A stretch of 40,103 bases of DNA from Rhodospirillales bacterium. GTDB lineage: Bacteria; Pseudomonadota; Alphaproteobacteria; Rhodospirillales; Defluviicoccaceae. A program made the translations under genes and the position numbers. The notes under the pieces are model-generated. The model worked only from the letters and a program-made list of their open reading frames with translations. It made no database searches and had not been told where the DNA came from. Position 1 is the first letter of the stretch, and each line of letters begins with the position of its first letter. Positions 19,731-27,079 of this stretch are shown here, piece by piece. The DNA lies in contig JALOTH010000028.1 of NCBI GenBank assembly GCA_025458035.1, forward strand, positions 1-40,103, in the 5' to 3' direction.

Positions 19731-20351
19731 TTACGTCGTGGCCTCCAGAATCGCATCACAGAATAGGACGAAGCTGTGCGAGTTCGAGCGCTGCCGCTCG
19801 ACCAAGGCCCCCAGCGTCCGGCCCGCCTCTACCTTGCGCAAACCCGTTTCAAAGTAGCCGTGCCGTTTGAGCACGCGTTCAAACGCCTCCCAGGTTCCGC
19901 CTTTGATCGCATCTGGATCGAGGAAACCTCGTTTGCGCACGATGCCTTGCGGCACATTCGGGTACGCGGCGCATACCGCCTGCCAATCGCCAAAGTACCA
20001 GGACTCGAGTTCCTCGATCGCGATGCGGTTGACCAACTGCCAAGCGAGATGTTTGCTGTGCGCGCGACTGACGAGTCCTGACCGCTGGGCCGTCGCCTCC
20101 AGACGCCGCTTCAGGTCATGGCAGTCTTGATCGTCGCGATCGACCACGACAACGATCCGCCAGTCCTCAGGAAGCCACGTCGCGTAAGCCCTGAGGCGCG
20201 CCTCCAGTTTATCGAATAAGTCATCCCTGCCCTGAAACGGGTGGACTTCGAAGGTGCGCTCGTCGGTTAACAGGCGCGGCAAGAGACCACGAAGGAAGGC
20301 CTCCATGGATGGCTCCTCGACAAGCAGTTCAAGATGCGTGGCTGGGATCAT
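19731..20351 (-). CDS. DUF4276 family, Toprim-like nuclease candidate
   Basis: Protein of 206 residues with the layout of DUF4276. The first strand [19 protein letters not shown] supplies a conserved Glu, and [15 protein letters not shown] supplies the acidic DxD-like pair near residue 70. Together these resemble the metal site of Toprim/OLD nucleases. [10 protein letters not shown] and KRGF follow, also recurrent in the family. Its start overlaps the stop of the upstream ATPase gene by 4 bp (ATGA), so the two are translationally coupled. The likely role is the effector nuclease of an ATPase-gated two-gene defence module; activity is inferred, not shown. Confidence 0.75.
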   Translation of the reverse strand: MIPATHLELLVEEPSMEAFLRGLLPRLLTDERTFEVHPFQGRDDLFDKLEARLRAYATWLPEDWRIVVVVDRDDQDCHDLKRRLEATAQRSGLVSRAHSKHLAWQLVNRIAIEELESWYFGDWQAVCAAYPNVPQGIVRKRGFLDPDAIKGGTWEAFERVLKRHGYFETGLRKVEAGRTLGALVERQRSNSHSFVLFCDAILEATT

Positions 20352-21559
20352 GAGCGGCCTGCGCGCGGCCGTGTCGGCGCACCCTGGTTAACCAGTGGGT
20401 CGCCCACCCCCAGTTGGCCTTCCATCCAAAGGTGGCCCAAGAGGGCGCCATGCTCAACGAACTCGCACACACCGGGAAGGTCAGCCGCGCGCTGCGTCTG
20501 GGTATAGCCCTGTTCGTCCCGCCAGAGCACACGTACTTCCTTCGGTTTCAGGGCGTTGAGAAAGAACGGGGAATGGGTCGTTACTAGAAGCTGCGTTCGC
20601 TCGATGGCCGCGCGGCATTCTTCGGCGAGTTCCGGTAGCAAGCGCGGGTGCAGGAAGTTCTCCGGCTCCTCAATTCCGATGAAGTGAGGCGGCGCTGGAT
20701 CGTAAAGGAGAACCAAATAGGCTAGGATCTTCAGCGTGCCGTCTGAGGCGAAGCGCGCGAGAACCGGATTACTGAAGGGCGCGTCCTTGATCTGCAGGAG
20801 CAGGCGCCCGTCTGGCATGGTATCCGCCAGAACCTTCTCAATACGTGGCACCCGGTGTCGCAAGACATCAAATATCTTGTTCAGATGGTCCTCGTGACTT
20901 TCAGCCAAGTACTGGATGACGTTGGCCAAGTTATCGCCGCTCTTTGTCAGCCGCTCCTGTGGTCCGGCCTCCGGCTGGCCACGCGCGCTGTCTGCCGAAA
21001 GATAGGAAACGTACCATCCCGTGATGAAGTCGCGCAGGGCCGCCACTCGCGGATGTTCCGCGAACTGGCCCAGTGCATTCACCGCCAGCAGGTCGGCACT
21101 CTTGAGTGGAGTGTCAACGCGCTTATCCTCGGCATCGGGCTGATCGCCGCTCACCGCCTTGCCTTCCCCCTCGCGGTAATCAAGAAAACGGAACGGTCTT
21201 CCGTGCGAGCCGCGCTTCCATTGCAACCACTCCTCGACGACCACAGGCGCGTTGTTGCGTTCGTCTACTGTCAGGTGATAGGTGATCAGCGGGTATTCGG
21301 GCTCGCGGTACTTGATCTCGATGAGCACCGGCCCGTCGCCGCCTCGGGTTTTGAGCTCCTTCGCCCGGCCGCGCTTGTCCCAGGCGCGACGCAGACCCAG
21401 TTCGAAGCACTCGGCCAGGAAGGCGAAAACGTCAAACACCGTGGATTTGCCGCTGCCGTTAGGCCCGAGCAATACGGTCAGTGGCGTTAGCTCCTTGAGT
21501 TCTACATCGCGCAAGGCGCGGAAGTTTCTAACCTTGAGATATTCAATACGTGGTGGCAT
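20348..21559 (-). CDS. AAA/ABC-type ATPase (COG4637-like)
   Basis: Soluble 403-residue SMC/OLD-type ATPase. N-terminal [17 protein letters not shown] leads to the Walker [10 protein letters not shown] at residues 32-40. The lid holds an ABC-signature-like [11 protein letters not shown]; Walker [14 protein letters not shown] is near residue 295 and the switch His is in [11 protein letters not shown]. This is the AAA_21 layout. It precedes and overlaps the DUF4276 gene. Such ATPase plus Toprim-like pairs are comparable to split forms of OLD/Gabija or to PARIS. Composition is visibly less GC-rich than neighbouring core genes, which suggests acquisition by transfer. Confidence 0.85.
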   Translation of the reverse strand: MPPRIEYLKVRNFRALRDVELKELTPLTVLLGPNGSGKSTVFDVFAFLAECFELGLRRAWDKRGRAKELKTRGGDGPVLIEIKYREPEYPLITYHLTVDERNNAPVVVEEWLQWKRGSHGRPFRFLDYREGEGKAVSGDQPDAEDKRVDTPLKSADLLAVNALGQFAEHPRVAALRDFITGWYVSYLSADSARGQPEAGPQERLTKSGDNLANVIQYLAESHEDHLNKIFDVLRHRVPRIEKVLADTMPDGRLLLQIKDAPFSNPVLARFASDGTLKILAYLVLLYDPAPPHFIGIEEPENFLHPRLLPELAEECRAAIERTQLLVTTHSPFFLNALKPKEVRVLWRDEQGYTQTQRAADLPGVCEFVEHGALLGHLWMEGQLGVGDPLVNQGAPTRPRAGRS

Positions 21560-22176
21560 GTGCTGGCCCCGGTCGCGTTGGATTCATGCTTACTTCTCTG
21601 ACAAAGTCATTGCCGCGTCATTTAAAGGACCTTGCCCTAGACCAGCTTGGGCAGCAGCTCGCGTAATGCGTAATAGCGACAGGTCATTGGGCCACATGGT
21701 TTCATGCGCGCATATTCAACCACCAAGGAATACATCTTAGCTCAATCCGCTATGATGTCTAATTATACTCCGATACCGGACCCTGAGTGGGTTCGCAATG
21801 GTCCACCCACCGAGCCCGCAACTGGGATTTCTCGTCAAGCGGCCAAGGTTGGCGGGTTGCGGCGGCGGCGGCGATCGGCCAGCCTTACCCGCGGCGGCCC
21901 ATCGCCGCGCGGTGATCGGGCGCTCCGACGCGGTACGGCCAGCGCGCGGCTGCCCCGGCGATGACGACAAATGATGACAGATGACGACACAATCGCCCGG
22001 ACTGGAACATCTTGTGTCTGTTTTCAATGGGTTAGCGAGCGTAGCGAGCGTAGCGAAATCCGGGTTTACCTGCCGCGGAGGTTCCCGCATTCCGCTGCGC
22101 TTCATGCTGGATACAGGTTACCGTGCGCAGCAAACCGGACATAATCACGGCGGCACCACCATGTCTGTTCCTGTGA
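21560..22176. other. Gene-free stretch upstream of the ATPase, with repeat copy A
   Basis: About 617 bp. The first 260 bp (to about 21820) are the most AT-rich stretch of the island and should hold the ATPase promoter, but I could not fix one. The rest is repeat copy A and a degenerate palindromic element at 22030-22123 related to the one at 19441. No convincing ORF. Confidence 0.6.
21824..22033 (+). repeat. 210-bp direct repeat, copy A
   Basis: Aligns without gaps to copy B (22787-22996). The first 175 bp are close to identical, running from GGGATTTCTCGTCAAGC to the end of GACGACACAATCGCCC; the last 35 bp are more diverged. It contains three TGACGACA-like octamers at 21962, 21972 and 21982, exactly 10 bp apart. 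The copies flank the HicAB pair in the same orientation. Confidence 0.9.
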
Positions 22177-22407
22177 TCATCGGTCTGTGGCCAGGAACTG
22201 CGCTACCGATACTCCCGCTTGCTTTAGGATGGCACGTAGAGTTCCCTGCGGTATGTCGCCGGGGTGGTTGGGGATCGTCGTATATCGCTTCGTTTCTGGG
22301 TTGTACCAGGTCTCATGACTGCCGGCCGCTTGCCGATCGAAGCGAAACCCAAGTTGTCTCAGCCGCCGAACGACATCGCGATAGCGATAGCCGGCAAGTG
22401 TCCCCAT
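22177..22407 (-). CDS. hicA: HicA-family mRNA interferase toxin
   Basis: Small (76 residues) double-stranded-RNA-binding-fold toxin that cuts mRNA when free. The motif sequence is typical: RYRDVVRRLRQLGF, then GSHETWYNP with the catalytic His, IPNHPGDIPQGTLRAILKQAG. The ATG overlaps the stop of the upstream antitoxin gene by one base (TGATG). It sits between two direct repeats, as part of a compact cassette. Some HicA homologues start a few residues later, which does not alter the call. Confidence 0.9.
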   Translation of the reverse strand: MGTLAGYRYRDVVRRLRQLGFRFDRQAAGSHETWYNPETKRYTTIPNHPGDIPQGTLRAILKQAGVSVAQFLATDR

Positions 22408-22673
22408 CAGTCGCTGACGACGAGGGGATAGTCGAACGCCTCGGCCGCTATCGGCGGCGCAGCAGTTGGTTCGCGCTCCGCCTGCGCTTCCAGCAGGCGC
22501 CGGGCCACATCACGGGCGATTTCGAGCGTCTCGGTGATGGTTCGACCTTGAGCGACCAGGCCTTGCACCTCGTCCGACGTTGCCAGGTAGACCCCTTCCG
22601 GCAGTTTCTCGACTCGAACGTTGACGATCCGCTCCATTGGGGCTGCCCGCTCCGAAGTTGTACGCACGCTCAT
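22407..22673 (-). CDS. hicB: HicB-like antitoxin
   Basis: Partner of HicA, which it neutralises by binding and usually autoregulates. The partial RNase-H-like HicB fold shows in MERIVNVRVEKLPEGVYLAT and VQGLVAQGRTITETLEIARDVARRLLE. The last 25 residues are Ala/Pro-rich and no DNA-binding domain is evident, so it is of the short DUF1902-like type. The antitoxin comes first and the toxin second. An in-frame ATG at 22637 (MERIVNV) has a GGAGCGGG site and could be the true start rather than 22673. Confidence 0.82.
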   Translation of the reverse strand: MSVRTTSERAAPMERIVNVRVEKLPEGVYLATSDEVQGLVAQGRTITETLEIARDVARRLLEAQAEREPTAAPPIAAEAFDYPLVVSD

Positions 22674-22786
22674 CCTAGCCGGCGCGAGGCATTGCTGCCA
22701 GCCTAACCAATCGGCGGCTGGCCCCGTTTCGACGATGTGGGATCGAGAGCCGACAAGCCCGCGCGCGAGCCAAAGCCGACGTTGAT

Positions 22787-22996
22787 GGGATTTCTCGTCA
22801 AGCCGCCGGGGTTGGCGGGTTGCGGCGGCGGCGCCGATCGGCCAGCCTTACCCGTGGCGGCCCATCGCCGGGCGGTGATCGGGCGGCCCGTCGCGGCGCG
22901 GCCAGCGGGCGGCTGCCCCGGCGATGACGACAAATGATGACAGATGACGACACAATCGCCCAGCCCGGAAAATATTATGTTTTTTTTCAACGCGTT
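22787..22996 (+). repeat. 210-bp direct repeat, copy B
   Basis: Second copy of the element at 21824-22033, same orientation and same length over the aligned part. It contains octamers at 22925, 22935 and 22945. No terminal inverted repeats or target duplications were seen, so it is not an obvious insertion sequence. Confidence 0.9.
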
Positions 22997-23093
22997 GTGC
23001 ATTCGACATGACGACATTTGACGACATCGTGACGACACCGGTGACGACATCGGCCCGTAGAACTGACGACATCGTGACGACAGGCTGACGACA
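22925..23093 (+). repeat. Phased TGACGACA octamer array
   Basis: Ten copies of TGACGACA, nine exact and one TGATGACA, start at 22925, 22935, 22945, 23009, 23019, 23030, 23042, 23064, 23075 and 23086. Spacings are mostly 10-12 bp or 22 bp, so nearly all lie on one face of the helix. This looks like an iteron or operator array. It ends 114 bp before the gamma-glutamyltransferase start. Confidence 0.85.
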
Positions 23094-23206
23094 GCGGCGG
23101 CGGCAGCGCCGAGCCGGGCGGCGCGGCGGCGCCAACGCGCCGGTTGACAGGATCATCGCCATACCGTTAACGGGGCGGGAATGGGTGCCCCTGTTCCCGC
23201 CTCGCC

Positions 23207-24778
23207 ATGACCGTCCCCGGCGCCGTCGCCGCCGGCCACCCGGAAACCTGCCGGGCCGCCGTCGACATCCTTAACGCCGGCGGCAACGCCGTCGACGCGG
23301 CGCTGGCGGCGATGGCGGTCGCCTGCATCGCCGAGCCGGCGCTCGCCTCGCTGGGTGGCGGCGGCTTCCTTCTGTCGGCGATGGCCAGCGGCCGCCATGC
23401 GGGGACCCGCGTCGTCCACGACTTCTTCGTCAACACCCCCGGACAGCGGCCGCCGCGCCCCGACGCCATCGACTTCCGCCCCGTGCACGCCGAGTTCGGC
23501 GCCACCCGCCAGGAGTTCCACATCGGCCGCGCCGCCATCGCCGTGCCGGGGATCGTCCGCGGCCTGTTCGCCGCCCACCGCGACCTCGGGCGGATGCCGA
23601 TCGCCGCCGTCGTCGAGCCGGCGGTCCGCTGCGCCCGCGACGGCGTGCCGCTGGCGCCGGCGCAGGCCGACATCCTCGCCATCATCGATGCCATCATCGG
23701 CGCGACGCCGGCCGCCCGCGCCCTGTTCGCCAGCCCCGACCGTCCGGGCGCGCGCATCGGCGCCGGCGAGCGGCTGCGCTGGCCCCGCCTCGCCGACGTG
23801 CTGGAGACGCTGGCGATCGAGGGCGATGAGCTGTTCTACCGCGGCGAGATCGCCAGACAGATCGTCGCCGACGCCAGCGCCGGCGGCGCGACGCTGAGCC
23901 TCGACGATTTCGCCCGCTACCGGGTCGAACACCGCCCGCCGCTGACGCGCCGCGCCTGCGGCGCCGAGATCCTGCTCAACCCGCCGCCGGCGAGCGGCGG
24001 CGTGCTGCTGGCGCTGGCGCTGGCGCTGATCGATGACCGCCGCCTCGCCGGCCACGGCTTCGCGACGGCGGCGGCGCTGGACGAGACGATCGCGGTGATG
24101 GCGGCGGCCCAGCAGGCGCGCCTGGACGCCGGCGAGGGTGGCGACGAGGAAGCGGCGGCGCTCGACCGGCTGTGCGATCCGGCGCTGATCGCGCTGTGGC
24201 GGCGGCGCATCGCCGGCCGGCCGCGGGCGCTGCGCGGCACCACCCACATCAGCGTCGTCGACGGCGAGGGCAATGCCGCCGCGCTGTCGCTGTCCAACGG
24301 CGAAGGCTCCGCCTATGTCGTCCCCGGCACCGACATCATGATGAACAACATGCTGGGCGAGGACGACCTGGCGCCCCGCGGCTTTCACCGCTGGCAGCCG
24401 GCGACGCGGATGACGTCGATGATGGCGCCGACGCTGGTGACGACGGCGGCGGGCGAGCGCATCGCCCTCGGCTCCGGCGGTTCCAACCGCATCCGCACGG
24501 CGATGCTGCAGGTGCTGGTCAATCACCTCGTCTTCGGCCTGCCGCTCGCCGACGCCATCGCCGCGCCGCGCCTGCACTACGAAGCGGACGCGCTGTCGAT
24601 CGAACCGGGCTTTGCCGAAGCCGAGCTGGCGCGCCTTCTCGCCGCCCATCCATCCGCCGTCGTCTGGCCGGCGCTCAGCATGTTCTTCGGCGGCGTTCAT
24701 GCGGCGGCACGCAGCGGCGCCGGCCGCTTCATCGCGGCGGCGGACGCACGCCGTGGCGGTGCTGCCCATGCCGGCTGA
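23207..24778 (+). CDS. Gamma-glutamyltransferase family protein
   Basis: Ntn-hydrolase that transfers or hydrolyses gamma-glutamyl groups from glutathione-like substrates, after self-cleavage into two subunits. The catalytic Thr is in GTTHISVVDGEGNAAALS near residue 345. Other family blocks are GGNAVDAALAAMA, SLGGGGFLL, LNPPPASGG and GSGGSNRIRTAM. The 523 residues start directly with the enzyme domain, so no export signal is evident, unlike classic periplasmic GGT. It may be a cytoplasmic family member with a different substrate. It is followed 49 bp later by purU. Confidence 0.9.
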   Translation: MTVPGAVAAGHPETCRAAVDILNAGGNAVDAALAAMAVACIAEPALASLGGGGFLLSAMASGRHAGTRVVHDFFVNTPGQRPPRPDAIDFRPVHAEFGATRQEFHIGRAAIAVPGIVRGLFAAHRDLGRMPIAAVVEPAVRCARDGVPLAPAQADILAIIDAIIGATPAARALFASPDRPGARIGAGERLRWPRLADVLETLAIEGDELFYRGEIARQIVADASAGGATLSLDDFARYRVEHRPPLTRRACGAEILLNPPPASGGVLLALALALIDDRRLAGHGFATAAALDETIAVMAAAQQARLDAGEGGDEEAAALDRLCDPALIALWRRRIAGRPRALRGTTHISVVDGEGNAAALSLSNGEGSAYVVPGTDIMMNNMLGEDDLAPRGFHRWQPATRMTSMMAPTLVTTAAGERIALGSGGSNRIRTAMLQVLVNHLVFGLPLADAIAAPRLHYEADALSIEPGFAEAELARLLAAHPSAVVWPALSMFFGGVHAAARSGAGRFIAAADARRGGAAHAG

Positions 24779-24827
24779 GAATGCGGACGTGGCCGCTTTC
24801 CAACCCAAGCAGATTTGAGATGACGCC

Positions 24828-25694
24828 GTGACCATCGACGACGATCCCTTGTATATCTTCACCATCACCTGCGCCGACCGCAAGGGCATCGTTGCCGCCG
24901 TCGCCGGCTTCCTTGCCGATCACGATTGTTTCATTACGGAATCAACCCATTTCGGCGACCCGATCAGCCACCGCTTCTTCATGCGCACGGTGTTCCGGCC
25001 GGGTCCGCTGACGCCGTCCATCGCCGAGGCGACACAGCGCTTTTCGCGGCTGGCCGAGCGCTTCGAGATGGTCTGGGGCATCCATGACGCCCGCCGCAAG
25101 GAGCGCGTGCTGATCATGGTCTCGCGCTTCGACCATTGCCTGAACGACCTGCTGTACCGCTATCGTACCGGCGACCTGCGCATCGACATTCCGGCGATCG
25201 TCTCCAATCACCCGGACCTGGCGCCCCTCGCCGAGTGGCACGGCGTGCCCTTCCACCACCTTCCCGTCACCCCCGAAAGCAAGGGCGAGCAGGAACAGCG
25301 GCTGCTGCGGCTGGTGGACGAGCTGTCCGTCGACCTCGTCGTCCTCGCCCGCTACATGCAGATCCTGAGCCCGCGCACCTGCGACCGGTTGAGCGGGCGC
25401 TGCATCAACATCCACCACTCCTTCCTGCCGGGGTTCAAGGGCTCGCGTCCCTACCAGCGGGCGCACGCCCACGGCGTCAAGCTGATCGGCGCCACCGCCC
25501 ATTACGTCGTCGCCGACCTCGATGCGGGGCCGATCATCGAGCAGGAGGTGCAGCGGGTCGACCACACCTTCGCGCCGGAGGACTTGGCGCGGGTCGGCCG
25601 CGATATCGAAAACGCCGTCCTCGCGCGGGCGGTGCGCCTGCACATCGAGCACCGCGTGCTGCTCAACAACGGGCGGACCGTCATCCTGCGCTGA
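24828..25694 (+). CDS. purU: Formyltetrahydrofolate deformylase
   Basis: Hydrolyses 10-formyl-THF to THF and formate, which balances one-carbon pools. An N-terminal ACT domain (about 1-85, YIFTITCADRKGIVAAVAGFLAD) is joined to a formyltransferase-fold domain with SNHPDLAPLAEWHGVPF, INIHHSFLPGFKGSRPYQRA (catalytic His) and GATAHYVVADLDAGPIIEQ (catalytic Asp). The 288 residues are of full length. The start is a GTG at 24828; no nearby ATG suits the ACT domain. Same strand as the preceding gene. Confidence 0.95.
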   Translation: MTIDDDPLYIFTITCADRKGIVAAVAGFLADHDCFITESTHFGDPISHRFFMRTVFRPGPLTPSIAEATQRFSRLAERFEMVWGIHDARRKERVLIMVSRFDHCLNDLLYRYRTGDLRIDIPAIVSNHPDLAPLAEWHGVPFHHLPVTPESKGEQEQRLLRLVDELSVDLVVLARYMQILSPRTCDRLSGRCINIHHSFLPGFKGSRPYQRAHAHGVKLIGATAHYVVADLDAGPIIEQEVQRVDHTFAPEDLARVGRDIENAVLARAVRLHIEHRVLLNNGRTVILR

Positions 25695-25771
25695 CGCGGC
25701 CCTGGCCGGCCGCCCATCGGCGTTCCCCGCCATCGGCGAAAACGCCAACAAAATGCCGGTAAATACAACTT

Positions 25772-25800
25772 TTGCGCGCGTCATTGCTTCGTGTTATGGT
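25772..25800 (+). promoter_or_regulatory. Candidate promoter of the Crp/Fnr regulator
   Basis: TTGCGC (25772-25777), a 17-bp spacer, TATGGT (25795-25800), within an AT-richer stretch about 45 bp before the ATG. A moderate match only; no FNR/CRP-type palindrome was seen. Confidence 0.4.
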
Positions 25801-25845
25801 TGCAGACAAGCTCGTCCCCACTCCCATTCGACGGATTGTCCCGCC

Positions 25846-26577
25846 ATGGCCGAAGGCAAGCTCTCCCGGGACGCCGTCCCGCCGCCCACCGACTACAGCC
25901 TGCTGTCCAACATCCGGCTGTTTCGCGATCTGACGCCGCTGGACCTCAACGCCATCGAGCAGGCCTGCCGCTATCGGCGGTTCTCGGCCCACGAACTGAT
26001 CCTCGACCGCGACAGCCCGACGGCGGACGTGTTCTTCGTCGTCCGCGGCCGCGTGCGCATCGTCAACTATTCCGTCGCCGGCCGCGAGGTCGCGTTCGAC
26101 GATCTCGGCGAGGGCAGCTACTTCGGCGAGCTGTCCGCCATCGACAACGACCACCCGCGCTCGGCGAGCGTCGTCGCGGTCACCGACACCCTGATCGTCG
26201 CGCTGGCGGGAAAAACCTTCCTGGAGGTGGCCCTGGCCCGCCCGTCGGTGGGCCTGAAGGTGATGCAGCGGCTGGCCCAGATCATCCGCACCGGCAACGA
26301 GCGGATCATGGACTTGAGCACCCTCGGCGCCAACAGCCGCGTGCACGCCGAGGTCCTGCGCCAGGCGCGACGCCACGGCGTGAACGGCAATCATGCGGTG
26401 ATCGAGCCGATCCCGATCCACAGCGATATCGCCAGCCGCGCCAGCACCACACGGGAAACGGTGGCGCGGGTGCTCGGCGATCTGGCGCGCCAGGGCATCC
26501 TCGAGCGCACGCGCGACGGGCTGGTGATCCGCGACCTGCGGCGGCTCGACGACCTGGTCAACGACATTCGGGGCTGA
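25846..26577 (+). CDS. Crp/Fnr-family transcriptional regulator
   Basis: Cyclic-nucleotide-binding-domain regulator of 243 residues. The beta-roll domain (about 20-140) contains FFVVRGRVRIVNYS and EGSYFGELSAID, the phosphate-binding-cassette region. A winged helix-turn-helix follows with SDIASRASTTRETVARVLGDLARQGILER. There is no cysteine cluster as in Fnr, so it is not an oxygen-sensing Fe-S protein; a cAMP-type or other ligand is possible. The ORF track start (25522) lies in a purU shadow; ATG 25846 gives the normal N-terminus. Targets unknown. Confidence 0.92.
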   Translation: MAEGKLSRDAVPPPTDYSLLSNIRLFRDLTPLDLNAIEQACRYRRFSAHELILDRDSPTADVFFVVRGRVRIVNYSVAGREVAFDDLGEGSYFGELSAIDNDHPRSASVVAVTDTLIVALAGKTFLEVALARPSVGLKVMQRLAQIIRTGNERIMDLSTLGANSRVHAEVLRQARRHGVNGNHAVIEPIPIHSDIASRASTTRETVARVLGDLARQGILERTRDGLVIRDLRRLDDLVNDIRG

Positions 26578-26607
26578 TGCGCGCGGCCGCTGCCGGCGCG
26601 CTGCCCG

Positions 26608-26625
26608 GCCGCCGCCGGTGGCGGC
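26608..26625. terminator. GC hairpin between convergent genes
   Basis: GCCGCC and GGCGGC (26608-26613, 26620-26625) form a short stem between the convergent regulator and rpmG genes. No T run. It may act as a bidirectional stop, but the evidence is weak. Confidence 0.3.
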
Positions 26626-26634
26626 GCGACCGGA

Positions 26635-26802
26635 CTATTTGATCTTCGCTTCCTTGAACGGAACGTGCTTGCGCACGATCGGATCGTACTTGCGGAACTC
26701 CAGCTTTTCCGTCGCCTTGCGCGGGTTCTTTTTGGCGACATAGAAATAGCCGGTGCCAGCCGAGCTCAGCAGCTTGATCAGCACCGTGGTCGGCTTTGCC
26801 AT
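26635..26802 (-). CDS. rpmG: 50S ribosomal protein L33
   Basis: Not in the ORF track because it is only 55 residues. The sequence [20 protein letters not shown], then [20 protein letters not shown] and a Lys-rich end, is that of the zinc-free (no CxxC) proteobacterial L33. Length matches exactly. ATG at 26802, TAG at 26635-26637. A promoter with TTGACT and TATTGT precedes it by about 45 bp. It sits alone on the minus strand between the regulator and the diguanylate cyclase. Confidence 0.96.
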   Translation of the reverse strand: MAKPTTVLIKLLSSAGTGYFYVAKKNPRKATEKLEFRKYDPIVRKHVPFKEAKIK

Positions 26803-26844
26803 CCCGAGACTCTCGTGCAGTATTGAACGCCAGCGAAGCCGCGT

Positions 26845-26872
26845 ACAATACGCAGGCGCCGCCCGAAGTCAA
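26845..26872 (-). promoter_or_regulatory. Probable promoter of rpmG
   Basis: On the minus strand TTGACT (26872-26867), a 16-bp spacer, TATTGT (26850-26845). Transcription would start near 26838, giving a leader of about 35 nt. Confidence 0.55.
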
Positions 26873-26922
26873 GCGCGACGCCGGCGCCGATTGCCCGCGT
26901 TCGCTCGCGCAGATCGCCGGCC

Positions 26923-26976
26923 GGGCCAGGGTTTGTTGGGCCAGGGGGGTTGCCAGGCCAGGGTTTGCTGGCCAGC
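26923..26976 (+). repeat. Short direct repeat GGCCAGGGTTTG
   Basis: Two copies of GGCCAGGGTTTG followed by T/C-TGG and CCAG, 33 bp apart, in the 270-bp gap between rpmG and the cyclase gene. No known element; may be a simple local duplication. Confidence 0.5.
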
Positions 26977-27022
26977 GGCGATGAAAAGTTCCGGGCGCGA
27001 CGGCGAGGCGGCGGCAGAAGGG

Positions 27023-27050
27023 TTCACCGCCGCGGCATGTGCGATATGAT
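27023..27050 (+). promoter_or_regulatory. Candidate promoter of the diguanylate cyclase
   Basis: TTCACC (27023-27028), 16-bp spacer, TATGAT (27045-27050). The predicted leader is about 25 nt. The -10 is good, the -35 fair. Confidence 0.45.
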
Positions 27051-27079
27051 GAACGCCCGTTTCGACGTCGCCACGTGCC

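Larger units (their letters stand above)
22674..23206. other. Gene-free stretch with repeat copy B and octamer array
   Basis: About 530 bp between hicB and the gamma-glutamyltransferase gene. It holds repeat copy B, the TGACGACA array and a TTGACA at 23144-23149 that may be part of a promoter for the downstream gene (the -10 would be the weak TTAACG at 23167). ORFs here are repeat read-through. Confidence 0.6.

Noticed and set aside
19523-19759. Minus-strand ORF of 78 aa downstream of the DUF4276 gene
   Set aside because: It overlaps the end of that gene and a palindromic repeat, and has no recognisable feature.
21737-22105. Minus-strand ORF of 122 aa in repeat copy A (and its relative at 22703-23050)
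   Set aside because: The two ORFs share a stretch only because they cross the same DNA repeat; flanks differ and no start context or domain supports a gene.
22925-23093. Plasmid-type replication origin with iterons
   Set aside because: The octamer array is iteron-like, but no rep gene or DnaA boxes are present and the surroundings are chromosomal core genes.
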